Source: Marchantia polymorpha subsp. ruderalis
Taxonomy: Eukaryota; Streptophyta; Marchantiopsida; Marchantiales; Marchantiaceae
Reading direction: 5' to 3'
Length of the DNA stretch: 64,000 nt
Assembly: GCA_037833965.1 (NCBI GenBank)
Contig: AP031353.1
Span: forward strand, 2,234,501-2,298,500
Below, one piece after another: positions 1 through 13,500 of the stretch (position 1 is the stretch's first letter; the number at the start of each line of letters is the position of its first letter). A program made the translations under genes and the position numbers. The notes below the pieces were generated by a model. The model made no database searches and had not been told where the DNA came from. It saw only the letters and a list, made by a program, of their open reading frames with translations.

Positions 1-3000
1 GTTTTGCTGGAATGAGATAGTCGAGTAAGTTTTCAGTAAATGCAGAAGTATATACAGCATCCAGCCCACATAACCGGCCACGATTGTGGTCATCAAAAAC
101 AGCCAATCGTAGGTCTGAAAGTAATGTAGTCCAGCTAGTGCGAGCTGAATAAGATTGTGTCCACTCTCTATAGCCGATTCGTATTGACCTTGAGCGATAT
201 CTCTTTCAATCTGTTCCAACAAGCTGCTGTAGTCTAGCAACGGTGGAAAGGGTTTGAAGAAGAGAGATGACGCCTGCTTCAAATCTGCACCAGAATGTCA
301 GTTTCAGTAGCACACTATGGCAAGAACTATAGCTAAGCGGAAGAATATCCAGATCTGAATCACTATTCACTGATCTAAGGGCTTTGACTTAGGCATAAAA
401 GTTCAGGTATGTCCGCTCAAACTGTTTTCCATTTGACCTCTCTCTTTGACATGTTAGAATTAGTCTGAAGGTTGATACCTGACTTGCGTAGAACTTGATT
501 AAGAATTTGTTTGGCATTTGCGAAGACAACTTCCGCTTGCTCAACCTGGCACAGGTCAGTCAAGTTCATCAGTACCAAGCCTTCAGATGACAATGAAGTC
601 GCCTCACTCACAATTTGTTGAGACAGAAGTGACCTAACTATAACATCGAATCTCAGGGCCCAGCTTGGAAAAATGATTGTCAAATTTGACAAGTTTATTT
701 CAGCTGTTTTCATAGCTGTTTTCAGCTGTTTTCAGCTGTTTAAACGCCATAGCGTTGGTATTTTCAAAGACGATCAGATACTTCGGTGACACTATCTACG
801 GGAGAGAGAGAACGAACGGAGAGCTCACCTTTCCAAGAGCTAAGTAGTCCGTTGGTACAACGCCGACCGAGTTCATGGGGCAAGGTAGTCCAAGAAGACT
901 AGACTGAGATTCAGAATCAGCGCACAAAATATTAGAGCAATTGAATGTACATTGCATGCATACACAGATAAAGAAATGTATACAAATGTCAGCTTTCTCA
1001 TCGTATTGGATGTCTACTCTAAACTAGGTTGAATACGCAATGTATTCTTCGTAAACTTCTCACAAAAAGACATACTTCAGAAGGTGGATGCACTCTTTAC
1101 CATCAGGGGCGCTATATCACCCTGATTGACATCTAGACGCTCCAAACCTTTCAGACCCCAACCATCAGGAGTTTCCATATGATGACTGTGTTCATCGACA
1201 AATTTAAAGCTATCTTCCTTTTCTTGATGAGGCTTCGCTCGACTTGGTCCTCTAACGCCAGCTCCCCAAGCAACCAAAGGAGTCTCAGTATTTGCAGGGT
1301 CTCCATCACCATGACTTCCTGCAAATTAGAAAAAGCTTGATGATGTAAGAACCTCGATCAAGCAACACGCACAACCAACATATAGAATAGACCGTATGCC
1401 AGAATACACCGCAAAGGATCCCTCGCGAGTAGCACGGTGGTTGACGTCAGTATGAGCTTTATTTCTCCCGACTGGAGCTAATATATATTTATATGAATAT
1501 CTATACCAAAAAACAACTAACTCACAGATCAACAAAGTTAAATTATGCAGTTTACTGCGTTATCTGCACTTCTGGAACAAAATAGTTTTAACAAGTTTTC
1601 CTTATTCCATACGCACCTTTGTTACTCATTCCATGATCAGCAGTAAAGACATATGCTGTTCGTCCATCGGGAAAAATTTCTTCCATCAGCCGCACCGTTC
1701 TCTCTATTCCTTTGTCTACGACGCGTATATTGTTCAGGTAGATGGGAGAGTAGGGACGATGAGCATGCCCATTGGTGTCACAGCCGAGTAAATGCAGGAA
1801 CACAACTAAACCGTCCCCTTCAAGCTTTTGTCTCAGATCACTTTCGGTTCTCGACCTGTTAAGCAGGTCCTGGAATTTGTCAAAAGCCCAATCGTCCAGA
1901 AAAGATGCATCTGTTCAAAGAGCGCGTATTAATCATTTGGGAAGACGTTGTTCTTTACCCCACCTTTTCAATTGTAAGTTTCATCCTTTCGGATACTGAA
2001 ATGACTTGCTTTGTGAGTAGCATCCATCAGTGTCTACATACGACATTCTCATTGACCTCTTTTGTCAAAACATCACTCTAATATTGAGGATTGTCTAAAA
2101 CGATACAGCTCCGGTTCACAGATGTTTTGCTGAACAAGAACACGAAAATGTTAAGTCACCATACGCTGGACAAACGTCATAAATTCAATTGAGATGGATG
2201 GACGAACCTGTAGCAAAGTCCTCATATTCATGCGAATAAGTATCCCAGTTCGTGTTACTCAAGGCTCCGCAGAAGATTGGAACAATGTCTGGGCTTCCAA
2301 ATGATACAGTGTGCCTACTTCTGTTGAATACAGAGTCAAACTCCACAGGATTTGCCTTCCAGCCTACAAGCAAGATCAAGTTATTGATAGGAATGCCAAA
2401 CAATCTAAAGGGTTATGCATGCCATACCCAACTTCCACATCCATGGCTGAATCTCGTGATTACATTTTCAGAAATATGGAAGGTTGTATAGAGCTTAAGT
2501 TGAAAACACGAATAAGCACAGTGAAAAGAATCACCTTTCGTAACAGCACTCGGATCTTCGTAAAACCCAGCAATGATGGCGACGTGACCAGGACGAGACT
2601 CTGTCGGGGGTCTAGCATGGGAAACACCCCAGCGTCCTTTGCTGTGTATGATACTATGCAGAAAAGGAGCTCTTGGTTTGTCATCCTCCAGCTCGAAAAA
2701 CTTGTCCGCCCGCAATCCATCAGCTGAAAAAGACACCAAAAACGCCACATTCATCAGGAATATCTACGCAGATGCCAATGGCATATCAAAAAGCTGCATG
2801 AAAGTAAATTATCGCTATTCCAGCTACACGTCTTCATTGTAGACACACCTTGTAGATGATGAACCTGGGCAGACTATCACAGAGATGGAGACCAAACATA
2901 ATTATGTATTTTAAACATAATCGAAATAGCACATTTCGCCGAAATAAAGAAAATGAAGATCATTTTCGCCAAAGATTGCAATGAAAATTTCTTCCACGGT

Positions 3001-3283
3001 CACAACACGGAGCGTCTGGGATCCGCATTGATATCTATAATCGAGCCATTCAGCTCGTCACTACTAAATGGACCTGAGAACAGAGTGCATCAGAATCTGA
3101 AAGCGACAGTAACTGACCAACAAAGAGCACGAGTCGTTTGGCAGGTGCATCGATCCGAGGCGCAACAGGCTCCATGCCATGAATTATTGGGGTCTTGAAG
3201 TAAATGTCAAAAATACTGAGCATGTACGCGGAATGCACCAGCACGCCCAGCAAGACCAATCCGACCTCTGTCTTTCCCGCCAT
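1..3283 (-). CDS. PIGN: GPI ethanolamine phosphate transferase 1 (PIG-N/Mcd4), 5' part
   Basis: This ER membrane enzyme adds phosphoethanolamine to the first mannose of GPI-anchor precursors. Eight exons can be read (complement): 3283-3118, 2723-2535, 2363-2208, 1910-1617, 1318-1101, 903-829, 545-479 and 284 to the window edge, about 483 codons; the C-terminal multi-membrane PigN domain lies outside. The start is the ATG at 3283, followed by a signal-anchor ([16 protein letters not shown]) and the family motif [15 protein letters not shown]. Alkaline-phosphatase-superfamily catalytic motifs are visible: ADGLRAD (residues 56-62), [10 protein letters not shown] with the likely Thr nucleophile (T96), [14 protein letters not shown] (210-223) and [15 protein letters not shown] (261-275). 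Exon 7 gives the conserved [12 protein letters not shown] and exon 8 ends in a first membrane span of the C-terminal domain. No break is seen. The gene is divergent from the SEC14-like gene. The identification is firm; exon 7 is the least certain exon. Confidence 0.94.
701..741. repeat. Tandem 10-bp repeat in a PIGN intron
   Basis: About four copies of a TTCAGCTGTT-like 10-mer, the first interrupted by a short variant, lie in the intron between PIGN exons 6 and 7. It is simple-sequence expansion with no visible function. Confidence 0.7.
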
Positions 3284-5076
3284 TCTCACACACTTCCCCG
3301 TTCTCCTCCTGAATCTCCAAAGCAGCCGATCTGTTGTTATTCCAGCCGCCCCGTTCCGAGCCTGATCACTCCATCGATCGACGACCGATCCATCGATCCA
3401 TCGAAATCTCTGTCACTCTGTTTGCCTGGCATTATCAAATTGCGCTTGCTCGCTCCCACCTCCCTAACTCTGCGGTCGAGTTCAGGGTTCCAGGGCCGAA
3501 CCCAAGCGCACCCGTGGTTCAAACCTCAGGTCACCGGGACCTTACCAGACCAGACCAGACCAGACAACGTCGTAAGGAACCCCCTTGTCGAGCCACGCGT
3601 CATTCAATCGGAAGTGCTCCAACGCTCTGCACAAACGACAGCACTGGGACTGGACCTTAACTGCCGTTGCAGTCGATCGAGTTGGTGACCGTCTACGGGC
3701 CACTTCCGGTCACTACTTCTGCTGCCTCCGCTGGCCCTCGCATACCCCTCCTAACAGATGCTCGTTCCCCTTCCTCGTGATATATATATATATATATTTA
3801 TGTATGTGTCGATCTGAGTGCAAGAATTGTGGGAGAGGTGGAAAAAGGCAACGCATCACTTGCAGCACTTGTGCAGAAAGTCCCTTCCACTCGAGGCCCG
3901 ATCTGCCACGGATTTAATGTATTGATTTAATGTGCATCTCTTCAGCTCCCAAGTTCTTTTTATTGGCTTATCGGATGGGACATGTTCCTCTGTCCAATGC
4001 AGGTCAATTTAGCGTTTTAAGTGGAGGGGGAGGGACCCATCTTAATTTGAGCCCTGGACCTTGGGCAAATCTCCGCCAGGCAGTCGGAGACTGGAGAATA
4101 TCGATGGCAGAGCAAGAAATCAAACCGTCTGAGCGCTTTTCGGTCATGAGGAACCCATGGGTGCGGTTGTTCGGCCATGGGCGCACGAAGCTGTCAACTT
4201 GCAGGCTTCAGGTGATGGAACACTTATCCGGGGCAGGCCGGAAGATTATGAAGGCCAACCATTATTTAGTTCGTACTGGAAGTGGAAGGAGGATTTGATT
4301 TGGAGCTCGGGGTGCGCTCAAAGAAGTGGAGCAGCTCAAAAGCGGCTCAGTGACTGGTCGATCTCGCCATCGCAGTTGCAGGGTACGTCGGTCGAATGTC
4401 CTCGGGCTCGATCTCGGTCTCGCACAATTGTCCACGTGCTCTTGATGGTCGTCTATCCGTCGAGCGAGGGCTCTCGTGCATCCCCCGTGTTGTGGGAGAC
4501 GGTGGATTCGGAAGCTGCGTGACATGGCCGCGAGTGAGTGAGGCAGGCACGAGAATGAGAATGAGAATGAGCGAGACCTGAATCAGAATTACTCGTGAAT
4601 CTCAAAAGTTTCGGAGTGCCGGGCAATTGATAAGCCTTCTCCTTCTTGAAGATCTTCCTGCCACATTCGTAACCATAGCGCAGCGCACAGGACGGGGAGT
4701 GGTTTTGGAACAGCTTAATTTGAGATTTGAGATAGAGCCATGGGGACCACGACCCTGAGGATCGTGTTGCCAGCGTCGTGGGCCTGTCCAAAAGCTGAAG
4801 CAATTCAAGTCCAGAGTAATCGGTATCTACGTAGGCCGACGACAGTGGTGGACTTCGGAACCAAGCTGCAATGTCGGACACATTTAAGTCGCGCTTCTTC
4901 TTCTGTAATTGGAAATGTGGAGATCCCCGGGACCTGTCAGCTGAGAAGAAGAAGAAGTACCTCTCGCACGAATTCTCAGAGTTGCATTCCTCCCAGTATT
5001 CTGTCTTGCACGTCCAGCAGCTCACGCATCACATCATGCAATATTCCAGGTCATGAAGAATACAGTTTTTTAAGCC
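3284..5076. other. Divergent intergenic region, PIGN / SEC14-like
   Basis: This 1.8-kb spacer separates two start codons pointing away from each other and must hold both promoters and leaders. It contains clustered ATCGATC-type short palindromes (about 3370-3400), a CAGAC tandem run (about 3543-3566), a TA dinucleotide run (3780-3797), and a GAGAAT-type repeat near 4551-4572. Open frames here are short, overlap on both strands and match nothing I recognise. No gene is called. Confidence 0.6.
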
Positions 5077-6888
5077 ATGTTATGGCAGGAGACATCTCCT
5101 CGATTATTCTCCTCACATTCTTCCGCCAAATTCTTATGCGCAGAATTCTTTTCTTCGCATGGGCCGGCGAAATGGGTCTGCAGCGCTGTGGATTCGGTGG
5201 AGCAGGGAGAAGTCCGTCTGGAAGAAAGGGATGCACAATGTGAACTTGTAGAACCGCTGCGACAACTAGTGGAGCAACGAGGGGGCGATGTCGAGGTGAT
5301 TCTTCGTGCTCTCCTCAAATCCTGTTTTCTACAATTCCACAGCACCGTCGCGTTCTGGCATGGAAGGAAGGGCCCGGTCAGTTCCCATCCTCTAACAATC
5401 TTTCATTGTCTTTGTGAAGTCTGCCGATGATCGAGAACTGTTACGGTTCCTGCGATCAAGGTCCATGGACATGGACAAAGCTGCAGCCGCATTCGTCAGT
5501 CACCAGAAATGGAGATCAGAGTATGTCCCAAAGGGCAGATTCACCGAAGCCGATTTGCCCACCGAGCTCGACGCAAAGAAGTCATACTGGATAGAGCAGG
5601 ACAAGAAGGGCCGTCCTGTGCTCCTCACTCTCGGCCGCAACCATGTCTACAACAAGCAGGATCCCGGTGAATTTACGCGTGAGTGCTCCAGAGCTCTCAT
5701 CCTCCTGTATCGTCAATCAAATGCTGAAGCATGGAATCCAAACCATACGAAGTCTCTCATGGAACCGCTCAATTGATCCCCATCTCAAATTCAATCCTAT
5801 TTCAAAAGGAGACGGACGTGCATGTGAAATTTTTATACAATATTAAAACAGCAAATTGTGTGACGTTTCGACTCGAAGGAAGTACTCTGATTGTCAGTTT
5901 CAAAGTGTGCCGATCAGGTGGAATCGGATTGAAAGCCATTGGAGTGAAGCAGTTGCGCTCACGTTGTTTCAGCTCTCGTGGTTTGCAGGATTCCTAGTCT
6001 ATGCACTCGACAAAGCTATAGCAGGGTGAACTTCTCCACGTCCTGAAACTTTCTTTGGAGCATACTGTCAGAGCATGCGCCATCTCCAAAGCACGTTATC
6101 TGTTTCTACGGTCTAGCGTTGGGACTTATATCTGGGCATTTTTGCAAGCAAGCACAATCGTGTCCAATTCGTTGTCTGGTTGCCAGCATTCCCGACCACC
6201 TTAAAAATCTGCGACCAGTGCAATTAGCAGGGGATTGATCAGCATTTTTTCCCGCAGGGCACCTCCGAACACCCACAACTTTCTTACCGTTGTCGACCTG
6301 AAGGGAATTGGGGTGAAGAATTTAGACTCCAAGTCCTTGTTAGTCGCCTTCGAGGTGCTGCAGGTATTCGCTCCATCATCCTCCTTTCGCAGAGCCCTCC
6401 GTCATTGTCCAACAGTATGTGGTACCAGATTCCGTGAGTGCCACAACTTCTTCTCTGAACTAGTCTTTCCATGTATACCTTCGTGCACAGAATCACTACC
6501 CTGACCGGATCGACAAGATTTTCATGGTGAACGCGCCTTTGATATTCAATGGACTCTGGAAAGTTGTGAGTAAACTCATCGACGAAGGTACGAAGAAAAA
6601 GGTGAGTCCCAAATCTTCTCTGATTCCCTTTCATGTTTCTGTCAGCCTAAGAAAGACTCTTCTCTATTTTCTTGCACTATCTGATTTCCTCATTTCTTTG
6701 TACTATGGTTGCAGATTATATTTCTTAACAATAAGAACCTTACCGAGACCCTTTTAAAAGAAATAGATGCCGAGTTCTTGCCCAAAGACTACGGCGGTAA
6801 TGCTGACCTGCTTCTCTTGCAAGATGCCATTGTCTCCAAGGGGCCCGACGCTCCTCTGGAAACTGCCGACCAATCATCTTACCTCTGA
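5077..6888 (+). CDS. SEC14-like CRAL-TRIO lipid-transfer protein
   Basis: The product is a small Sec14-type phosphatidylinositol/lipid-transfer protein of about 301 residues. The six exons are 5077-5295, 5420-5678, 5989-6025 (37 nt), 6258-6363, 6491-6601 and 6715-6888, with stop TGA at 6886. Phases agree at every junction. The CRAL-TRIO N-terminal helical region reads RELLRFLRSRSMDMDKA, then WIEQDKKGRPVLLTLGRNH. The lipid-binding core follows: TVVDLKGIGVKNLDSKS, NHYPDRIDKIFMVNAP, LIDEGTKKKIIFLNN and the terminal LPKDYGG motif. It lacks a GOLD or nodulin tail, so it is a single-domain form. The ATG at 5077 has an in-frame stop two codons upstream, but the first 50 or so residues (MLWQETSPRLF...) do not look conserved, so the true N-terminus could start later or come from an upstream exon. 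Its 3' end faces the U-box gene. Confidence 0.9.
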
Positions 6889-7532
6889 AAAAGTCCGACC
6901 ACTGTTCTGAAACTTGAGGTGGCACCATAAAGGCACACTGCGCCGGTAGAGTTGTGTAAGGTAGGAGGAAAGTTTTGAAGCTTCGAGTGGGCAGGTAACG
7001 AGAAAGAACTGTAAATACTGTGTAACACTTTCCAAGGAAGCGAGCTTACATGCGAATGTTTACATTCCGTGACGTGTGAGTTCCATCTTTTTATTTCTTC
7101 TACACTGTCTAAAATGGTAGCAAATTAATTATCAAGTTTTATGTCGAAGGGAATTCTAGTACTTCATCGTACCTACACAACTCCATGATGTGGCGAAAGA
7201 ACATAAGAACATCATCGGCGAGCCTAGCTCGACGATGTAATCTTTCACTTGTACGGAATCAGACGGTAAGGTCGCCTGGAGACGAAAAGAAGTTTTGTTC
7301 GCATCTGCCCGCATCCCCCATTTCTCCCAAAGTGCGGACAGGTATCTATGAAAAAAATTTAAAATTTTCGTACGTATGATACAAATGGGTAGGTGTATGG
7401 AGAAACTCCCACCTCCAGGTATTTTCAGTATGTACAAAATCAGCATTCATCAATGTATTCCGTAAGTGGAACATATTTGTGTTGCTCAGCTCATCTGATC
7501 AGAACTCGACTTCTCTAGATGCTTAGCGCTGG
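6889..7532. other. Convergent intergenic region
   Basis: Both neighbouring genes end here, tail to tail, 644 bases apart, so the region holds two 3' untranslated regions. No RNA gene, repeat or further coding sequence was seen. The 3' leaders may overlap as antisense transcripts, which is an inference from spacing alone. Confidence 0.6.
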
Positions 7533-10500
7533 CTAGTCAGAATCAGACATATCCGTCGCTTCACCATCTGCATCTTGCGAAGGCGAAGCCCTGACACTTT
7601 CCCCATCATCGGTGTCCTCATCCGGAGCGCAAGGGAAGGAAGGGCCACCGGAACCGAAATTGTTGTTACTGGGTACAGCTGGAATAGTTTGAGAAGGCTG
7701 ACCGTTTGAACCTTCACCCCCGGTTGAAAAGTTTTCAATAGGAGGAGTGCTAACCAGTTTGACATAGCTATCTTCCAACTTTGCTAACTTCGCAATTATG
7801 TGTCGTTTCTCTCGTTCAAGCGCCTCCTTCACAGACAATAGCTCCTTGCGACTCTGCTTTTGTAGTAAATTCATGGTCGAAGCAAGAAGCGTCTGCACAA
7901 CACACGTTGACTAATTTATTAGTTCTCAATTTGAAGATCAATTCCCTCCCTTATTTCGTAAAACATGAAGGCGAGCATGACGAGTCTGGCTAAGTAATTA
8001 ACTTGATCCCAGTCGCTAGAAAGCAAATCTGCTGACGTGCATGACACATGCTAAGCCCTACCTTGACTTCCAAACGTGAACTCATATCACAATCTACAGT
8101 TGAATCAGCTGTAACATTGGCAGTCGTCATCTGGCCAGGAGAAATCGGCTGACCGCCAAAACTGAAGTCGAGATCGTGTATATACTTTGCGTCAAACGCG
8201 AGAAGCTTTCTCCAAGCACTTTCGGCTTCCAAATTGAAACCGCTTCTGGACTTTGTTTCTACACACTTGTAAACGTCATCGTACAAACGTCCCCATAGTG
8301 ATACCAGAAGATCCACATCTCCGGATTCGTTGATGGTCGCTAGACGCTTCTCCCACTCCTCGTCCGTCATCCCCCCAGGATCTGTCAAGAGCAGCGCGTA
8401 TCTAAACTCTCGAAGAAGATGAGCAAGTTCCTGATACCGAGAAAACGCGATGGAACGGTCAACTGATGCGGAAACTTCTAAAAGCTATTGAGTAAACTAG
8501 TGGATTAATGAAGGTAGATCCACGAAATTAAATTTACATTTTTCAACAACTGGACAAATCTTACCACCACTGTGCAGCTCGTTCTCACACATTTTCGCCA
8601 ACTGATTCGGTCAGACCTCCAACTATTGAGCAGATAAGATCGAGGAATCTGCTTTTCTAATTTCAGCACGTCCTTCTTCATTATTTGACGAATCTCTTTC
8701 GTACTTTTGAGCTTCAAATCCCTTCCGTGCTTTCCACCCCCTGAAACTGCACCTTGAATATCCTCGGAGTGTGACTTTATAGACTCCAGTTCCAGTTCAC
8801 TGGATTTGCCTTCAGCATGTATGTTCTCTAAGGTCACAGTCCCATTATCACCTTTTCCTCCGCGTCTACGGTAGCCAGAACTGTAAACCTGTATCGCGAA
8901 TACATGCAATTATGCAACCTTTCATGGTATACGTACACCTTGTAACTTCATAAAGCCTTGCGGGCTCAACTTTCTACAATGGGCACTAAGTCATCATAAA
9001 CAGCTCACATAGCTAATAATATAGGAGAATACAGGGCTAAATACAGAATATATATAAGAGTGATATTTTACCTTCCTGTATGGATCTGTATCCTGTCCAC
9101 AAACTCCAGTAGATAAGGAGATTCTAGAGTGCAAGAAACTACGCTTAGAACGGGTCCGTAACAGCTCGATTTCATTCTCCTGGTCCTTATTCCCCGTTGG
9201 AGCTTCATTCTCGGAACCATTTCGACCGGTATCTATCAGGGAAACAGAATGTTCGTAAACAAAGATCAGTCTCATAGTTTTCTGTACAAAGTTGAGGCTT
9301 TAAAGAGGGTTAACAGCAAATGAACGTGGGGGAAGCTGACGATGGTTGTCACAAAAAGTTCAAAACTCGAAGTAAAAGCTCAACAAGGTGAGAACCTTGC
9401 AGGAACATCTGTTCGTAGTCTGTGCAGAATGAGGGCGATTCGTGACACACGTGAAACAATAACTTACACTTCTTTCATTGAGTTCTATGCTATTTAATGT
9501 AAAGGAAAATGCAAAACCTGTGGACAGTATCTTTGATGGCAAAACCTGTTCACCATTCAATGTATGTGTGTCAAGGAAGTCGATCTTTGCTCCGTCCCAT
9601 AACTTAGCACTGGTGTCACTCTGCGAACCATCTTGTGCCATCTGTTCATCACCAGATTCATCGTGGAAAGTACTGATTCCATTCAGTAGGTCAGTTCTGA
9701 ACTTTTCCACCATAGCATCAGAAACTGATTGACCGGCATCTGCAGAACATCTCTCCAAATTTGAAAGTGGATCCCTGGCATTTTCAGATATCATGGGTCC
9801 GTCTTCCGAACTGCCGATGCGATGTTCGACTTTCCTCAACTGCAGATCGTAGCAGTTCCAGTGAATATAATATACATCAGAAATCAGCTCGCGCACTGAC
9901 AAAGTGAAAAAGATCTAGGAAACATAAACTACTCATACATAAAGAGGCAGTCTCCGAAGTCGTTACGTCTACTTTGAACTCAAACTCTTTAAGGTCAAGG
10001 GGGCAAATTCTCAGTGATTGTGATTGAAGAGAGAAATGACCTGACTGCCTGGAAGGACCTCACCGGAAGCTTTGGTCAGAACACCGCTAATCGAGTTGCT
10101 CACTCCACAAACATCTATTGGTGTACTGGACGAGTATGGGAGCCGAACAAAGTCCCTTTCTGAGGAACCTGCTACACTGATATTTGTCTCAAGACCATGA
10201 TGGCTCAAAATGCCGTTTGCAGCATCCCGTTGACTAGCAGCAGATCCAGATTCAGGTTCTGTATCAATTGAGGACTTGGGTGTACTTTGTGGTAGGTCAA
10301 AAGGGCTACCAGAGCCATCTCCACATTGATCGGAAAAATACTCCATGGCGGATGTGTAAGGCATCTCCGTATCTGAAACAAATTACACTCACTTTTAAAT
10401 AGCAGTGGCCATTCAAGGTGATTGACGTCCTCTAAATCAAGTTCTGATCGCTTGCCTGTTTGACATAAGAGATCTTCACTTCTCTGACCTTCAACTGCCA

Positions 10501-13500
10501 TATCGGACCATCTATCACGAAAAAATATGAAAACAGTCAACAAACCTTGACTTAACGAAAACAGACATTTCTAAGCCGATAATGGGCCTCATCAGCAAAT
10601 CTGAAAGACAACGGAGTGTTGTACTAGTGTTGAAACTTCGAGACACCAAGCAAACCGAAGCCACTTCTACTTTAACAAAGCGTATTTGATACAATCTGCC
10701 CCCGACTTATGAACTAACTCAGTGAGGCCAACTCTGAAGTTCGCTGGTAGACAAACTTGAAGTTATGAGAATCAGAAGTGTGTGCATGAGTGTGTATATC
10801 AGAGAACTCTCAGGCCCAGGTCACCCACAGTACTGAATGTATGGATAGATTAACGAAGATAATGATTCAGCAAAAAATATTCATATTCTATGAGTGGCTA
10901 AAAGCATGTGCAAGGCTGACCTCCTAATTTCTCCAGAGATCGATATTGTAACCGAACACTGTCGCCCGTGTCCAAAGTTTTTACCAAGTACCTGTCAAAT
11001 TCACATAAAAAAAATCAACTAGTTATCTCCTTTGTATCTGTAAGAACCAACTCAAATGGTTTACAAGTTACTAATGTAAAATGCTGAGACCAGACTTCAT
11101 AACAGGCATAGATCTGCATCTCATTGATAACCGTGTTAACGAAGGGCACCACGAACTTCACTACCCTCAAATCCAAGTTCAAAAGCCGCTGCACTGTGAA
11201 CTACTAGCTACCGGGACTTTCTTCCAAGTGATACCAGTAACCCGTAACTAGCTTATCAACCAAACGATGATGAAACGAACTCATTGTCAGGTCTATAAGT
11301 TAGTTAAGAATTACTGTATAATACTTGGATATTTTGAAATAATCTCCCACGACAAGATAACATACTCCCTCTCATTTCCATCCCATCTTCTTCAATTCCT
11401 CCATACCCACTTCAGGATAGCACTGTTGAGCCAGTACGGCACCAAAGGTCTTCAAGCTCTGGCAGGCACAAACTAACGAGTACTGTAACGAAGGTGCCTC
11501 GCCTTAGTAAACATGTGTGAACGAGCGAGAAGAAGCTGGAAGTACAAGCGTAAGACAATACCACCCATTAAGACACTGGCTGGTGATAATAGCCTCTCGT
11601 CCAACAAACCGCTCAGGTGTTCGTTTGTTTCCCTGCTGTCACCGACAATAAAAAAATATCCACATTTCAGATAAGATGAATATTTCAAAATCAATGCGGA
11701 GCAGTCAATCAGTCGCTATATGCAGTACAGATAACTATCTGTTCAAAATCAGATTTTATTTAGTTGTTTTGGATTGCTTCGATCCAAAACAAGTGAAACT
11801 GATTTGAAAAAGGAGAGGAGGAGGCAAGGTTGAGGAGCTTACCTTGATGAGAACCTTATCGTTAACAGCAAATGGAAACTGGACAGCTTTAAATCGAGAA
11901 TTGTCTGTGGAAGTGGTCTCGACAGAACCCCAATGACCCTGCAAAATAACCTACGTGTACCAATTACCAGTACCCTCAGATTCCTGGAGCACATGGTTGT
12001 AACCTTGTCCGCAGCCCCACTTTCTTGTGGCATCCAGTTTCCTTTCGTTAAACTATCACTATAAATATAAACTCTCTTACTCTGGTTATGCTTTGAACAA
12101 CCTAGCGGTGAGAATAACCCCAAAATAAATGTAGCATAACCAAAAGCCACGCATAAAGAAGACACGCTAAGCACAAATCACCCCACGCATAAAGAAGACA
12201 CGCTAAGCACAAATCACCCCACGTGGCGCGAGAGAAAATACTCGTTCTGTCCTCTTGGCCTCAGAACCCTCGAATTGTTGATTTTCTTCCCGTCTCCGCT
12301 TTATTCCTCTGACTGAAATCATTTGCAACTGATCTTCGTGCTTGTAAGCCAAAACTGCTGCCCTTAATGCTGCATCGCACGTACTTCAGATAATTAGAGG
12401 CAATATTAAAATATCTAATGCAGAAGTCGACAGAACATGTGACGACAACTAATTCAAGATTGAAGCACCTGAGCTTACCAAAGTTTGGCACCAAGAAGTT
12501 GGGTGATATAGTTGCTCCACAGGTAATGCACAAGTGCTGCATAGTATTCATGACAACGATTAGCACCTACGGATAGTTGTACTTGCATTTAGTACTCTTA
12601 TTAGATGATAGCATCCTGATGGTTTTCAAAACACTGAAACCAGATAGCGGATGATAGTAATCAAAGTATAAAACGAAATCTTAGTTGCCATAGATCGCAG
12701 ATGAAGAGGCACCGATGAACTCCAGTTCGAGCTTACAGCCAAACAATCCTCGTATCGGAATAGCATAAAATGTGACTAAAACCAAGTGCGTAACGGTTTT
12801 CAGTGTCTTGTTTATGTTTCTTCTATCACGTAATGAGTTCAACTTGAAAAACCGTTAAGAAATCGGAAGCCCCTACATCTGCAATAAAACCGATCATAAT
12901 AACATGTTCTTTGTCCCGATGAACTGAAGAGAACATCAGTCTCTTCACTTCAAATTATATGGATCCACAAGTGCCCAGATGTGCTCAGAGAAATAACAGT
13001 CTGACAGTCTAAGGACCAACATTTTCTCAAAGAATTTAAAGATCAATTTCTAACAAAATTAAAAGATCATCTAATTCTCAAAAATTCAAGAGATAGTTCT
13101 GTCCATCGGTGACCACCGCATGTTGTTAGCATACCGTGTCCATGACCTGCTTAAGGCAGCCACCTCCAAAAGAATGGCCGCATTGTGCCACCATTGCATC
13201 TTCCAGAAACGAACCCCTGCAGTTCGATTATGGAAAAGATTGAAACAAGGTTATTGTGCATCTCAGAGTCTCGAATCTGAAACTTGGGCTTGAACAACTA
13301 AGGGAAGATATATGAATCATCGGAATGACACCTCATGATATGCCTCGATTACGTGATGGATTACAGAAGACCGATAACTTACGTAATTGGGTCACACAAA
13401 ACCCTGCGCAAACTTAGGTCAACCAGTGGCACTTTCTCCTTCGGAAGGGATCCATGGGTCATGGTTTTCTGCTCAGGATGAATGTCGTTTTCCACAGGCC

